A stretch of 64,000 nt of DNA from Streptomyces lavendofoliae (GTDB lineage Bacteria; Actinomycetota; Actinomycetes; Streptomycetales; Streptomycetaceae). How positions within the stretch are numbered: position 1 is the stretch's first letter; every line of letters starts with the position of its first letter. Below the pieces are notes generated by a model, which was not told where the DNA came from, did not search any database, and saw only the letters and a list, made by a program, of their open reading frames with translations. The stretch spans positions 365,697-429,696 of the forward strand of contig NZ_BMTP01000002.1 in assembly GCF_014649735.1 (NCBI RefSeq), written 5' to 3'. Shown one piece after another: positions 33,740 to 43,281 of the stretch. The position numbers were made by a program, and so were the translations under genes.

Positions 33740-34243
33740 GTGTCTTCCCTTCCCACCACCGATCTGTTCACCGACCGCCTCGTGCTGCGGACGTGGTCCC
33801 CCGACGACCTGGGCGCCGTGCTCGGCGGCACCCGGCTCCCGCACTGGGCGCGGGACTTCCCCGCCGAGGGCGACCGCGTCATCGCGGGCTTCACCGCCGA
33901 GCACCCCGAAAGCCTCGGCGCGTACGGCCAGCGCCTGATCACCGAACGGGCCGGCGGCCTCGTCGTCGGCTCCATCGGCCTGTTCTGGCCGCCGTCCGAC
34001 GGCGTGCTGGAGGTCGGGTACGGCGTCGTCGCCTCCCGCCGCGGCCGGGGCTACGCCTCCGAGGCCACCCGGGCGATGGTCGCGCACGGCCTGACCGCTC
34101 CGGGCGTGCACACGGTGTGCGCGTCGGTCGAGCTGACGAACCCCGCATCGGTGCGGGTCCTGGAGAAGGCGGGGCTGGAGCGCTGGAACGAGGACGGGAC
34201 GACGGCCCGCTTCCGCGCCGGAGCCGCCGCTTCCCCGCGGTGA
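33740..34243 (+). CDS. GNAT acetyltransferase, RimJ/RimL type
   Basis: A 167-residue acetyltransferase. It begins LFTDRLVLRTWSPDD, the usual RimJ/RimL opening, has the acetyl-CoA loop in EVGYGVVASRRGRGYASEATRAMV and the late ELTNPASVRVLEKAGL motif. GTG 33740 follows CCAGGAG. Substrate not predictable; relatives modify ribosomal protein N termini, antibiotics or small metabolites. It is separated from the siderophore operon by a terminator and has no obvious partner. Confidence 0.85.
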   Translation: MSSLPTTDLFTDRLVLRTWSPDDLGAVLGGTRLPHWARDFPAEGDRVIAGFTAEHPESLGAYGQRLITERAGGLVVGSIGLFWPPSDGVLEVGYGVVASRRGRGYASEATRAMVAHGLTAPGVHTVCASVELTNPASVRVLEKAGLERWNEDGTTARFRAGAAASPR

Positions 34244-34561
34244 CGGCGAGCCGGTCCCGCCGGTGGCCGTAGCCGGCCGCCGGCTCACCGGTGTCCCGGC
34301 GGCCGGCGGGGCGCGGTGACCCCCACGCCCTGCCTCGTCGCCGGGTCCGGACACCGCTTGTCGCGGGGTCCGGGCGGCCGACGCGGGTTCCGGCCCCGGC
34401 GACGCCTCCGTACCCCCCGGGGCGTGGCGAGCGCCTCCGCCGCCGGGACCCGGCCGGGGGCCGGTCTCCCGGTGGCCGGCCCCGCGGCGGGGGTGTCACG
34501 GCCCGCTCCGGCGGTACCCGTCCGTCCGGGGAAGTCCGCGAGACGGAGGCGAGGCGGCGCG
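34244..34561. other. G+C-rich intergenic gap
   Basis: 318 bases without a credible gene. Several GCCGG/CCGGC-rich inverted stretches (around 34264-34306) could terminate the GNAT transcript. Nothing else is recognised. Confidence 0.45.
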
Positions 34562-35212
34562 ATGCGTTTCCAGGACCGCAGGGAGGCCGGGCGGGAACTG
34601 GCCGCCCCACTTGTCGAGCGGCAGCGGCTGGGCCTGCTGGCGGACCCGGTGGTGCTGGCGCTGCCGCGCGGGGGCGTACCCGTGGCCGACGAGGTCGCCC
34701 GGGCGCTGGGGGCGCCGCTGGACGTGCTCGTCGTCCGCAAGATCGGCGCGCCGTTCAACCGGGAGGTCGGGATCGGGGCGCTGGTGGGCGAGGAGCCGCC
34801 GGTCTTCGACGAGCGGGCGCTCACCGTGCTCGGCCTGACCCCCGGGCGGCTGAGCGACCGGGTGGACGCCGAGCGGCGGGAGGCGCGCCGCCGTGAGGAG
34901 CTGTACCGGGGCGGCCGGCCGGCCCCCGCGCTCGGCGGGCGGAGCGTCGTGGTGGTGGACGACGGACTGGCGACCGGGGTGACGGCGCGGGCCGCGCTGC
35001 GGGCCGTGCGGGCCGCCTCCCCGGCCCGTCTGCTGCTGGCGGTGCCGGTGTGTTCGTCGCAGGCGACGGAGGCGCTGGCCGGGGAGGCCGACGAGATCGT
35101 GTACGTGTACCGGCCGCCGCGCTTCGAGGCGGTGGGGCAGTGGTACGACGACTTCGCCCAGCTCACCGATGACGAGGTGTTGCGGACCCTGCGGGCCGCG
35201 CACGGCGGCTGA
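34562..35212 (+). CDS. Phosphoribosyltransferase-like protein
   Basis: A 216-residue type I PRTase fold protein. The PRPP loop is VVVVDDGLATGVTARAALRAVR (hydrophobic strand, DDG-x-ATG-x-T), and the N-terminal strand-loop reads VLALPRGGVPVADEVARALGAPLDVLVVRKIGAPFNREVGIGAL. In the usual PRTase motif the pair is Asp-Asp or Glu-Asp, met here. Stand-alone family members of this type are frequent in actinomycetes near stress genes and have no defined base substrate. ATG 34562 has GAGG 7 bases upstream. It is convergent with ctaD, ending 7 bases from it. Confidence 0.85.
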   Translation: MRFQDRREAGRELAAPLVERQRLGLLADPVVLALPRGGVPVADEVARALGAPLDVLVVRKIGAPFNREVGIGALVGEEPPVFDERALTVLGLTPGRLSDRVDAERREARRREELYRGGRPAPALGGRSVVVVDDGLATGVTARAALRAVRAASPARLLLAVPVCSSQATEALAGEADEIVYVYRPPRFEAVGQWYDDFAQLTDDEVLRTLRAAHGG

Positions 35213-35218
35213 CGCCGG

Positions 35219-36961
35219 TCAGGCGTGCCCCTCCCCGCGTTCGTCGGGCCCGCCGGGCGGGGAGGCGATGCCCCGGCCGGGTTCGAGGACGTCGCGCCGG
35301 CCGCCGGTCTGCGCCTTCTCCACCTCGGCGATCTCCGGATGGTGCAGGTCGAAGGCGGGCGACTCGGAGCGGATGCGGGGCAGGGTCGTGAAGTTGTGGC
35401 GGGGCGGCGGACAGGAGGTCGCCCATTCCAGTGAGCGGCCGTATCCCCAGGGGTCGTCGACGTCGACGCGCTCGCCGTACCGGGCGGTCCGCCAGACGTT
35501 GTAGAGGAACGGCAGCGTGGACAGACCGAGCAGGAACGAGCCGAGGGACGAGACGGTGTTGAGGGCGGTGAACCCGTCGGCGTCGAGGTAGTCGGCGTAG
35601 CGGCGGGGCATGCCTTCCGCGCCGAGCCAGTGCTGCACCAGGAAGGTGGTGTGGAAGCCGGCGAAGAGGGTCCAGAAGTGGATCTTCCCGAGGCGCTCGT
35701 CGAGCATGGTGCCGGTCATCTTGGGCCACCAGAAGTGGAATCCGGCGAACATCGCGAAGACGATCGTGCCGAAGAGCACGTAGTGGAAGTGGGCGACGAC
35801 GAAGTACGAGTCGGTGACGTGGAAGTCCATCGGCGGTGAGGCGAGGATGACGCCGGTCAGGCCACCGAAGAGGAAGGTGACGAGGAACCCGATGGCCCAC
35901 AGCATCGGGGTCTCGAACGTCAGGGAGCCCTTCCACAGCGTGCCCGCCCAGTTGAAGAACTTCACCCCGGTGGGCACGGCGATGAGGAAGCTCATGAAGG
36001 AGAAGAACGGCAGGAGAACGGCGCCGGTGGCGAACATGTGGTGCGCCCACACCACCACGGACAGGCCGGTGATGGCGATGGTGGCGCCGATCAGCCCGAT
36101 GTAGCCGAAGAGCGGCTTGCGGGAGAAGACGGGCAGGATCTCGGTCACCACGCCGAAGAACGGCAGCGCCAGGATGTACACCTCGGGGTGGCCGAAGAAC
36201 CAGAAGAGGTGCTGCCACAGCAGGGCTCCGCCGTTGGACGGGTCGAAGATGTGGGAGCCGAAGCGCCGGTCGGACTCCAGGCACAGCAGGGCGGCGGCGA
36301 GCACCGGGAAGGCCAGCAGCACCAGGACCGAGGTGAGCAGGACGTTCCAGGTGAAGATGGGCATGCGGAACATCGTCATGCCGGGGGCGCGCATGCACAT
36401 GATCGTGGTGACGAAGTTGACCGCGCCGAGGATCGTGCCGAAGCCGGAGAGCGCCAGCCCCATGATCCACAGGTCGGCGCCGAGGCTCGGGGAGCGCTCC
36501 TCGCGGCTGAGCGGCGTGTAGGCCGTCCAGCCGAAGTCGGCGCTCCCCTCGGGCGTCAGCAGGCTGCCGATGACGATGAGGCCGCCGAAGAGGAAGAGCC
36601 AGTACGAGAACATGTTGAGCCGTGGGAACGCGACGTCCGGCGAGCCGATCTGCAGCGGCATCACGGCGTTGGCGAACCCCGCGAAGGTGGGGGTGGCGAA
36701 GAGCAGCAGCATCAGGGTCCCGTGCAGGGTGAACGCCTGGTTGTACTGCTCCATCGAGATCAGCTGCAGGCCCGGACGCGCGAGTTCGGCCCGCATCAGC
36801 AGGGCGAGCGCGCCGGCGACGAGGAAGAACGCGAACGACGTGGCCAGGTAGAGGTGCCCGATCTTCTTGTGGTCGGTGGTGGTCAGCCACGTCACCACGA
36901 CGTGCCCCCGGCCTCGTCGTGCCACCGGTACCGGGGTGACCGGCTCCGTCGTCGTCACCAT
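35219..36961 (-). CDS. ctaD: Cytochrome c oxidase subunit I (solitary copy)
   Basis: A 580-residue haem-copper oxidase subunit I with 12 predicted membrane spans and all metal ligands visible: the low-spin haem His in [11 protein letters not shown], the CuB His and cross-linked Tyr in [15 protein letters not shown], the HH pair in [10 protein letters not shown], and haem a3 and a His in [12 protein letters not shown]. It catalyses reduction of oxygen to water with proton pumping. No ctaC, ctaE or qcr genes flank it, so it is a second copy outside the main operon and would need subunits from elsewhere. ATG 36961 is preferred; upstream in-frame codons lack family similarity. Confidence 0.92.
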   Translation of the reverse strand: MVTTTEPVTPVPVARRGRGHVVVTWLTTTDHKKIGHLYLATSFAFFLVAGALALLMRAELARPGLQLISMEQYNQAFTLHGTLMLLLFATPTFAGFANAVMPLQIGSPDVAFPRLNMFSYWLFLFGGLIVIGSLLTPEGSADFGWTAYTPLSREERSPSLGADLWIMGLALSGFGTILGAVNFVTTIMCMRAPGMTMFRMPIFTWNVLLTSVLVLLAFPVLAAALLCLESDRRFGSHIFDPSNGGALLWQHLFWFFGHPEVYILALPFFGVVTEILPVFSRKPLFGYIGLIGATIAITGLSVVVWAHHMFATGAVLLPFFSFMSFLIAVPTGVKFFNWAGTLWKGSLTFETPMLWAIGFLVTFLFGGLTGVILASPPMDFHVTDSYFVVAHFHYVLFGTIVFAMFAGFHFWWPKMTGTMLDERLGKIHFWTLFAGFHTTFLVQHWLGAEGMPRRYADYLDADGFTALNTVSSLGSFLLGLSTLPFLYNVWRTARYGERVDVDDPWGYGRSLEWATSCPPPRHNFTTLPRIRSESPAFDLHHPEIAEVEKAQTGGRRDVLEPGRGIASPPGGPDERGEGHA

Positions 36962-37190
36962 ACGAATCCTCGTCCTCGTACACGCACGGGCAGGACACGC
37001 GGCAAAGCACCCCCTTGCCGCCTGCCGAAACGCTACGCAGTCCGGCCCCGGCGCCACCCCGTTTGCACCCGTACGGCGCTCGTCACGTCACTCGTATTGG
37101 CCAGCGCCGGCCGGGGCGGAGGCGCCGGCCGGCGCCCACGAACGGCAGGCCGGTGCGGTGGGGCCTCGGCGGCGGTCCTGTTCGTCCAGC

Positions 37191-37202
37191 GAAGTAAACT
37201 TC
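37191..37202. promoter_or_regulatory. Candidate IclR operator
   Basis: GAAGT-AA-ACTTC, a perfect inverted repeat in an A/T-rich island of the 313-base divergent gap between ctaD and the tandem IclR gene, 73 bases before the latter. Size and symmetry fit an IclR site; autoregulation or control of ctaD is possible. The rest of the gap is G+C-rich with no gene. Confidence 0.4.
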
Positions 37203-37274
37203 ACATTGGGCGGGAGTGCGCCCGGCGCCCGTCCTGTTCACGCCCCACGGCCCGACCCGAGCGACGGAGATCCG

Positions 37275-38927
37275 ATGACCGCCACCAGTCCCGCGCAGCC
37301 GCCGCCCGAGGCCGTCGCCCCCCTCATGCGCGGCGTCGCGGTCCTGCGCGCGCTCACCCGTGCCGGCGGGACGCGTCGCCTCAGCGAGCTGGAACGCTCG
37401 ACCGGCCTGGCCCGCGCCACCGTCGACCGCGTCACCGCCACCCTGGCGCGCATGGGGTACGTCCGCCTCGACGGCCACGACGCCACCCTCGCCCCGCGCC
37501 TGATGGAGCTGGGCAACGCCTACCTGGCCGCGATCCGTCTCCCCGACCTGCTCGGCGCCCGCGCCGACGCGCTCGCCGACGAACTGGACGAGTCGGTGTC
37601 CCTCGCGGTCGCCGACCGGGACGGCATCCGCTTCGTCCACCAGGCGACCCGGCGCCGCGCGATGTCCCTCAGCTTCCGCATCGGTGACCTGCTGCCCGCC
37701 GAACGCACCGCCCCCGGGACGCTGTTCGCCGCCGACTGGACGGCGGCGGAGTGGACGCGGTGGCGCGAGCACCGGGCCGCCGACCCCGAGGGCCGGGACT
37801 TCCCCTCCGTACCGCCGCCGGCCGAGCCGTACGGCGAGGGGTTCGGGGGACGGGCCGCCGAGGCGCGCGAGCGCGGCTGGGCGCTGGACGACCAGCGCAT
37901 CGAGCCCGGCCTGGTCGCCCTGGCCGTACCGGTGCACGGGCCGGACGGGCGGGTGGCGTGCGCGGTGAGCGCGGTGAGCCACACCAGCCGCCACGGCGCC
38001 GCGTCGCTGCGGGACACGGCGCTGCCCCGGCTGCGAGCGGCCGTCCTCGACATGGAGCGCGAGCTGCGCGACGCCCGGCCGGCCGCCCCGGCCGCGCCGC
38101 CCGGCGCGCTGGCCGCCTGGACCGGGGCGTCCAAGCAGGAACTGGGCCGGGGCTTCATCGAGTCACTGGCCTGCGGGCTGACCGTGCTGACCGCGTTCGG
38201 CGAGGGCCGGGACGCCCTGACGCTCACCCAGGTCGCCGAGGCGACGGGCCTGGCCCGGGCCACCGCGCGCCGCGCGCTGATCACCCTAAAGCACCTCGGG
38301 TACGTCACGGCCCACGAGCGGACGTTCCGCCCGGCCCCGCGCGTCCTGGACCTCGGCTATCCCCCGCTGTCCCGCACCACCCTGGCCGCCGTCGCCGCGC
38401 CCCACCTGGCGGCGCTGGCCACCCGGGTGCACGACTCGGCGTCGCTGGCCGTGCTGGCGGGCGACGACATCCAGTACACCGCCCGGGTCGCCACCAGCCG
38501 CATCATGAGCGTCAACATCACCGTCGGGACGCGCTTCCCGGCGTACGCGACCTCGATGGGCCGGGTGATGCTCGCCGCCCTCCCCGCGGCGCAGCGGGCG
38601 GAGCGGCTGGCCCGCACCGGTCTGCGCCCGCTGACCCCGCACACCGTCACCGATCCCGGCGAGCTCGCCGCCGTCCTGGACACCGTCGCCCGGTCGGGGT
38701 ACGCCCTGGTCGACGAGGAGCTGGAGGAGGGGCTGCGCTCCCTCGCCGTGCCGGTTCGCGACCGTGCCGGGACGGTCGTCGCGGCGGTCAACGTCGCCAT
38801 GCACAGCGTCCGCCGCACCCCCGCGCAGTGCGTGGACGAACTGCTCCCGGAGCTGCGGGCGGCGGCGGACCGCGTGGAGGCCGACCTGCGGGTCGCGGGC
38901 CGCTTCACCCGGATCGCCACGGCGTGA
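37275..38927 (+). CDS. Tandem-duplicated IclR-family regulator
   Basis: A 550-residue protein made of two complete IclR units. Unit 1 (about 14-262) has a winged HTH (RLSELERSTGLARATVDRVTATLARMGYV) and effector domain (SVSLAVADRDGIRFVHQATRRRAMSLSFRIGDLLPA). Unit 2 (about 285-545) repeats the pattern (TLTQVAEATGLARATARRALITLKHLGYV; SASLAVLAGDDIQYTARVATSRIMSVNITVGTRFPAYATSMGRVMLAA). The two recognition helices are nearly identical (TGLARAT), whereas unit 1 has lost the ATSMGR motif of the effector domain (reads APGTLFAAD). Such proteins in actinomycetes resemble PcaR/PobR regulators of aromatic catabolism. Here no aromatic genes adjoin it. Confidence 0.88.
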   Translation: MTATSPAQPPPEAVAPLMRGVAVLRALTRAGGTRRLSELERSTGLARATVDRVTATLARMGYVRLDGHDATLAPRLMELGNAYLAAIRLPDLLGARADALADELDESVSLAVADRDGIRFVHQATRRRAMSLSFRIGDLLPAERTAPGTLFAADWTAAEWTRWREHRAADPEGRDFPSVPPPAEPYGEGFGGRAAEARERGWALDDQRIEPGLVALAVPVHGPDGRVACAVSAVSHTSRHGAASLRDTALPRLRAAVLDMERELRDARPAAPAAPPGALAAWTGASKQELGRGFIESLACGLTVLTAFGEGRDALTLTQVAEATGLARATARRALITLKHLGYVTAHERTFRPAPRVLDLGYPPLSRTTLAAVAAPHLAALATRVHDSASLAVLAGDDIQYTARVATSRIMSVNITVGTRFPAYATSMGRVMLAALPAAQRAERLARTGLRPLTPHTVTDPGELAAVLDTVARSGYALVDEELEEGLRSLAVPVRDRAGTVVAAVNVAMHSVRRTPAQCVDELLPELRAAADRVEADLRVAGRFTRIATA

Positions 38928-38945
38928 CCGGAGGCGAGGCCGTGG

Positions 38946-39881
38946 TCAGAAGACGGACAGCCCCGTCAGGGTCGTGAAGCGGTCCAGGGCCGCCACGCCC
39001 GCCACCGAGTTCCCGCGCCGGTCCAGGCCCGGGCTCCAGACGCACAGGGTGCAGCGGCCTGGCACGACGGCGATGATGCCGCCGCCGACGCCGCTCTTGC
39101 CGGGCAGGCCGACGCGGTAGGCGAAGTCGCCGGCGGCGTCGTACGTCCCGCACGTCAGCATCACCGCGTTGATCTGCTTCGCCTGGCTGCGGGTGAGCAG
39201 CGTCGAGCCGTCGGCCCTGATGCCGTGGCGGGCCAGGAACCCGGCCGCCAGGGCCAGGTCGGCGCAGGACGCCTCCACCGAGCACTGGCGGAAGTACTGG
39301 CCGAGCAGGTCGGGCACGGGATTGGCGATGTTGCCGTACGACGCCATGAAGTGCGCCAGAGCGGCGTTGCGGTCGCCGTGCGCGGACTCCGAGGCGGCCA
39401 CCCGCTCGTCGAAGTCCAGCGCCGCGTTGCCGCTCTCGGCGCGGAGGAAGTCCCGCAGCGTCCCGGAGGCGTCGCCGGTCAGGGTCTGGAGCCGGTCGGT
39501 GACGACGAGGGCGCCCGCGTTGATGAACGGGTTGCGGGGGATGCCGTTCTCGTACTCCAGCTGGACCAGGGAGTTGAACGGGTTGCCGGACGGTTCGCGG
39601 CCGACGCCCTCCCACAGCGCCCCGCCGTCCATGGAGAGGACGAGCGCCAGGGTGAACACCTTGGTGATGGACTGGGCCGAGAACGGCTGCCGCCAGTCCC
39701 CCACCCCGTACACCGTGCCGTCCAGCTCGGCGACGGCCATCCCGAAGCGGCCCGGGTCGGCCTCGGCGAGCAGCGGGATGTAGTCGGCGGGCCGGCCCCG
39801 GCCGGGGGTGTCGGCGATGTCGGCGGCGATGCGGTCGAGGACCGGCCGGAAGTCGGTGACGGGCTGGAAGGAAGGTGACAC
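38946..39881 (-). CDS. glsA: Glutaminase A
   Basis: A 311-residue serine-dependent glutaminase that hydrolyses glutamine to glutamate and ammonia. The SxxK catalytic pair is in PFSAQSITKVFTLAL (about residue 70), with family blocks EPSGNPFNSLVQLEYENGIPRNPFINAGAL, LTRSQAKQINAVMLTCGTYDAAGDFAYRVGLPGKSGVGGGI. GTG at 39881 gives the standard N terminus; the gap upstream is filled by two MITE-like repeats, one beginning 18 bases before the start codon. These may have replaced the native promoter. Confidence 0.92.
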   Translation of the reverse strand: MSPSFQPVTDFRPVLDRIAADIADTPGRGRPADYIPLLAEADPGRFGMAVAELDGTVYGVGDWRQPFSAQSITKVFTLALVLSMDGGALWEGVGREPSGNPFNSLVQLEYENGIPRNPFINAGALVVTDRLQTLTGDASGTLRDFLRAESGNAALDFDERVAASESAHGDRNAALAHFMASYGNIANPVPDLLGQYFRQCSVEASCADLALAAGFLARHGIRADGSTLLTRSQAKQINAVMLTCGTYDAAGDFAYRVGLPGKSGVGGGIIAVVPGRCTLCVWSPGLDRRGNSVAGVAALDRFTTLTGLSVF

Positions 39882-39899
39882 GGTGGCCCACCCTAAGGG

Positions 39900-39981
39900 C
39901 TGGGGCGTGTCTTTCGGATCTTGCCGGGCTCGGGTGCCCTGGCCGGCGCATCCGCGGCGTGACCCAGAAGACACGCCCTAG
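39900..39981. mobile_element. MITE-like element A (82 bp)
   Basis: Imperfect 18-bp terminal inverted repeats: CTGGGGCGTGTCTTTCGG (39900-39917) and the complement of CCAGAAGACACGCCCTAG (39964-39981), agreeing at 15 of 18 positions. The interior has no gene. It shares its terminal CTAG (39978-39981) with element B. Repeats of this kind (CTAGGGCGTGTCTT...) are common between Streptomyces genes and are presumed to be mobilised by a transposase in trans. Confidence 0.65.
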
Positions 39982-40141
39982 GGTCTGTCTTTCGGTCAGG
40001 CCGGACCAGGGAGCGGAGTCTGGCGCGCGATCGCAAGGCGGAGGAGGGAGCCAACGCGGAGCGTTGGCGACCGACGACAACGCGGCGAGCGTGCGTGCCA
40101 GACCCCCGCGAGCCCGGCATGATCCGAAAGACAGGCCCTAG
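39978..40141. mobile_element. MITE-like element B (164 bp)
   Basis: Terminal inverted repeats CTAGGGTCTGTCTTTCGG (39978-39995) and CCGAAAGACAGGCCCTAG (40124-40141), differing at one position. The interior holds long inverted segments (for example GCGTTGGC/GCCAACGC-type stretches around 40050-40070) and no gene. The outermost CTAG at 40138-40141 reads TAG on the minus strand and is the stop codon of the molybdenum subunit gene, so insertion redefined that gene's end. Confidence 0.75.
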
Positions 40142-42273
40142 GCGAGGGCCGGCAGTACGCGGTCGGGGGTGAGCGGCAGCTCGCGGAAGCGGACGCCGGT
40201 GGCGTGGTGCACGGCGTTGCCGATGGCGGCGGGGGTGCCGACGATGCCGATCTCGCCGATGCCCTTGCTGCCCATGGGGTTGAGGTGGGGGTCGTCCTCG
40301 TCGATCCAGTGGGCGTCGACGTCCGGCACGTCGGCGTTGCTCGGTACGTGGTAGGAGGCGAGGTCCCGCTCGGCGAAGCCGCCGAAGGCCGGGTCCGCGG
40401 TGCTGTGTTCGGTCAGCGCCATCCCGAGTCCCATCACCATGCCGCCGATGAACTGGGAGCGTGCCGTGCGCGGGTTGAGGATCCGCCCGGCGGCGTACAC
40501 GCCGAGCAGTCGCCGCACCCGCACCTCCCCGGTGCCGGTGTCGACCTGGACCTCCGCGAAGTGGGCGCCGAAGGCGTGCCGGGCGAACGGCGGCGTCCGT
40601 CCGGCCTCCTCGGCGGTGTCGGCGACGGCGGTGACGCCCTCGGCCGGCAGCGGTCCGGTGTGCCGGGCCAGCCGCTCGGCCAGGCGCGTGCAGGCGCGGT
40701 GCACGGCCCAGCCCCAGGAGGCGGTGCCGGAGGACCCGCCGGCCAGCGGGGCGCGCGGCAGGCGGGTGCTGCCGATGCCGATCGACACGGACCCGACGGC
40801 GACGCCGAGCGCGTCGGCGGCGATCTGGGCGAGGACGGTCCGCGCACCGGTGCCGATGTCGGTGGCGTTGACGGTGATGTCGTAGCCGCCGTCGTGGCGG
40901 GCGGTGGCGGCGGCCGTGGACGGGGAGACCAGCACCGGGTAGGTGGCGGCGGCGACCCCCGTGCCGGTGAGCCACCTGCCCTCGCGGCGCGCGGCGGGGC
41001 GCGGGTCGCGGTCGGCCCAGCCGAACCGGTGGGCACCCTCGCGCAGGCACGCCAGGAGGCCGCGGCTGCTGAAGGGCAGGCCGCTGTCCGGTTCGGTGGC
41101 GGGCTCGTTGCGGACGCGCAGCTCGATCGGGTCCATGCCGAGGGCACCGGCGAGTTCGTCCATGGCCGACTCCAGCGCGTACATGCCGGGGGCCTCGCCC
41201 GGGGCGCGCATCCAGGACGGGGTCGGCACGTCGAGGGGCACCACGTGGTGGTCGGTGAGGCTGTGCGGCGACGCGTACATCACCCGGGCGGGCAGGCCGG
41301 CCTGCTCGACGAACTCCTTGACGCGGGAGGTGTGGGTGGTGACCTCGTGGCTGAGGCTGGTGAGGGTGCCGTCGTGTTCGGCGCCCAGCCGGACCCGCTG
41401 GATCGTCGGCGCGCGGTGGCCGACGACCGCCGCGAGGTGGCCTCGCGGCAGGGCGAGCTTGACGGGGCGGCCGGTGTGGCGGGCGGCCATCGCGGCGAGC
41501 ACCACGTGCGGGCGCGGGGTGCCCTTGGAGCCGAAGCCTCCGCCCACGTGCTCGGACACCACCGTGATCCGGTCCTCGGGCAGCCGGAAGAGGGCGGCGA
41601 GGGCCGTGCGGACGGGGTCGGCGCCCTGGCTGGAGTCGTACACCGTCAGATGGGCCCCGTCGCCCTCGCCGTCCCAGCGCGCGAACGCGGCGTGCGGCTC
41701 CATGGGGTGGTTGTGCAGCGGCGGGACGCGGTACGTGACGTCCACGCGGACGGGCGCGGCGGTGAACGCGCCTCCGGCGTCGCCGCGCTCCCGGAGGGCG
41801 GGCCGGCCGCCGGCCTGTTCTGGCCGGTAGGCGTCCGGGTGGTCCTCGGTGAGGGTGACGTCGTGGGGTTCGGTGGCGTAGGTGACGCGGACGGCTTGCG
41901 CCGCGGCCCGGGCGTCCTCCAGGGTCTCGGCCACGGCGAGCGCGACGTACCAGCCGCGGTGGGGTACGGCGTCGTCCTGGAGGACGGCGAGCGTCGGGTC
42001 GTCGGACTCGCCCAGGCGCGGTGCCGTGCCGGGGGTGAGGACGGCGAGGGTGCCGGGCAGGGCGAGGGCCCCGGCCGTGTCGACGGCGGTCACCCGGCCG
42101 CGGGCCACGGTGGCGGGAACGGGCCAGGCGTAGGCGCAGTCGGGCGGCGTGCGGGCGTGCTCGCCGGCGTAGCGGGCGGTGCCGGTGACCTTGTCGCGTC
42201 CTTCGATCCGCTCGGTGGCGACGCCGAGGGCTGGGGCGGGCGCGGCGGGCACCCGGGCGCGGGTGGAGTGCAT
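40138..42273 (-). CDS. PaoC-type molybdopterin subunit of aldehyde oxidoreductase
   Basis: A 711-residue xanthine-oxidase-family catalytic subunit. It has LGVATERIEGRDKVTGTARYAGE at the start, the pterin-binding GGGFGSKG block, WMRAPGEAPGMYALESAMDELA, GGSSGTASWGWAVHRA, and the active-site Glu in MGSKGIGEIGIVGTPAAIGNAV close to the C terminus. Its length and partners match the PaoABC aldehyde oxidoreductase rather than the 800-residue xanthine dehydrogenase subunit encoded 9 kb away. The stop codon lies within a MITE terminal repeat, so the last residues may differ from the ancestral protein. It oxidises an aldehyde or heterocycle in the cytoplasm or, if the FeS subunit were exported, periplasm; no Tat signal is seen. 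Confidence 0.85.
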   Translation of the reverse strand: MHSTRARVPAAPAPALGVATERIEGRDKVTGTARYAGEHARTPPDCAYAWPVPATVARGRVTAVDTAGALALPGTLAVLTPGTAPRLGESDDPTLAVLQDDAVPHRGWYVALAVAETLEDARAAAQAVRVTYATEPHDVTLTEDHPDAYRPEQAGGRPALRERGDAGGAFTAAPVRVDVTYRVPPLHNHPMEPHAAFARWDGEGDGAHLTVYDSSQGADPVRTALAALFRLPEDRITVVSEHVGGGFGSKGTPRPHVVLAAMAARHTGRPVKLALPRGHLAAVVGHRAPTIQRVRLGAEHDGTLTSLSHEVTTHTSRVKEFVEQAGLPARVMYASPHSLTDHHVVPLDVPTPSWMRAPGEAPGMYALESAMDELAGALGMDPIELRVRNEPATEPDSGLPFSSRGLLACLREGAHRFGWADRDPRPAARREGRWLTGTGVAAATYPVLVSPSTAAATARHDGGYDITVNATDIGTGARTVLAQIAADALGVAVGSVSIGIGSTRLPRAPLAGGSSGTASWGWAVHRACTRLAERLARHTGPLPAEGVTAVADTAEEAGRTPPFARHAFGAHFAEVQVDTGTGEVRVRRLLGVYAAGRILNPRTARSQFIGGMVMGLGMALTEHSTADPAFGGFAERDLASYHVPSNADVPDVDAHWIDEDDPHLNPMGSKGIGEIGIVGTPAAIGNAVHHATGVRFRELPLTPDRVLPALA

Positions 42274-42288
42274 CGCTGGACCTTCGGT

Positions 42289-43281
42289 TCAGGGGCGGTC
42301 GGCCGCCAGTTCGGACAGGACCCGGTGGGCCAGGTTGCGGGCGAGCGGCACCTTGAAGGCGTTGTCCCGCAGCGGCTGGGCGAGGCCGAGCTCGGCCTCC
42401 ACCGCGTGGGCGAGGGCGTCTTCGGTGGGTGCGGCGCCGAGGAGCGCGGTCTCGGCGAGCCGGGCGCGCCACGGCCGGTGGGCGAGGCCGCCGAAGGCCA
42501 GCGCCACATGGCGTACGGTCCCGTCCCCGGCCACGTCCAGGACGGCGGCGACGGAGGCGAGCGCGAAGGCGTAGGAGGCTCGGTCGCGTGCCTTGCGGTA
42601 CGCGGACGGCAGGCCGGCCGTGCCGGGCGGCAGGACGACCGCGGTGATCAGCTCGCCGGGCCGGACGACGGTGTCCCGCTCGGGGTGGTCGCCGGGCAGC
42701 CGGTGGAACTCGGTCACCGGGACGGTGCGCTCGCCGTCGGGGCCGCGCAGTTCGACGGTGGCGTCGAGCGCGGCGAGGGCGACGGCCATGTCGGAGGGGT
42801 GCGTGGCCACGCAGTGCGGGGAGTGGCCGAGGACGGCGTGGTCGCGGTGGACGCCCTCGCGGGCGGCGCAGCCGGTGCCGGGGGCGCGTTTGTTGCAGGG
42901 CGTCCCGGTGTCCTGGAAGTAGGGGCACCGGGTGCGCTGGAGCAGGTTCCCGCCGGTGGTGGCGATGTTGCGCAGCTGGCCCGACGCCCCGGCGAGCAGC
43001 GCCTGCGACAGGACGGGGTAGCGCTCGCGTACCAGGGGGTGGGCGGCCAGGTCGCTGTTGCGTACGGTCGCTCCGACGCGCAGCCCCCCGCCGGGTGGTT
43101 CCTCGACGGTGTCGAGCGGCAGGCGGCTGACGTCGACGAGGGTGCCGGGGGTCTCGACGCCGTGCTTCATCAGGTCGACGAGGTTGGTGCCGCCGGCGAG
43201 GTAGCGCGCCCCCGGGTGGGCCGCGTGGGCGGCGGTGGCCTCCTCGACGCTTCGCGCCCGCACGTATCCGTAGGGCTTCAC
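42289..43281 (-). CDS. PaoB-type FAD / [4Fe-4S] subunit
   Basis: A 330-residue FAD-binding subunit. [21 protein letters not shown] is the first FAD motif, [14 protein letters not shown] the second, and the following [20 protein letters not shown] supplies Cys residues for the extra [4Fe-4S] cluster that distinguishes PaoB from XDH FAD subunits. This cluster is a strong reason to call the operon PaoABC-like. GTG 43281 overlaps the upstream 2Fe-2S gene stop (GTGA). Confidence 0.88.
   Translation of the reverse strand: MKPYGYVRARSVEEATAAHAAHPGARYLAGGTNLVDLMKHGVETPGTLVDVSRLPLDTVEEPPGGGLRVGATVRNSDLAAHPLVRERYPVLSQALLAGASGQLRNIATTGGNLLQRTRCPYFQDTGTPCNKRAPGTGCAAREGVHRDHAVLGHSPHCVATHPSDMAVALAALDATVELRGPDGERTVPVTEFHRLPGDHPERDTVVRPGELITAVVLPPGTAGLPSAYRKARDRASYAFALASVAAVLDVAGDGTVRHVALAFGGLAHRPWRARLAETALLGAAPTEDALAHAVEAELGLAQPLRDNAFKVPLARNLAHRVLSELAADRP

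Noticed and set aside
39978..40141. Small structured RNA suggested by the long internal inverted repeats
   Set aside because: Terminal inverted repeats and recurrence typical of Streptomyces intergenic elements explain the symmetry better.
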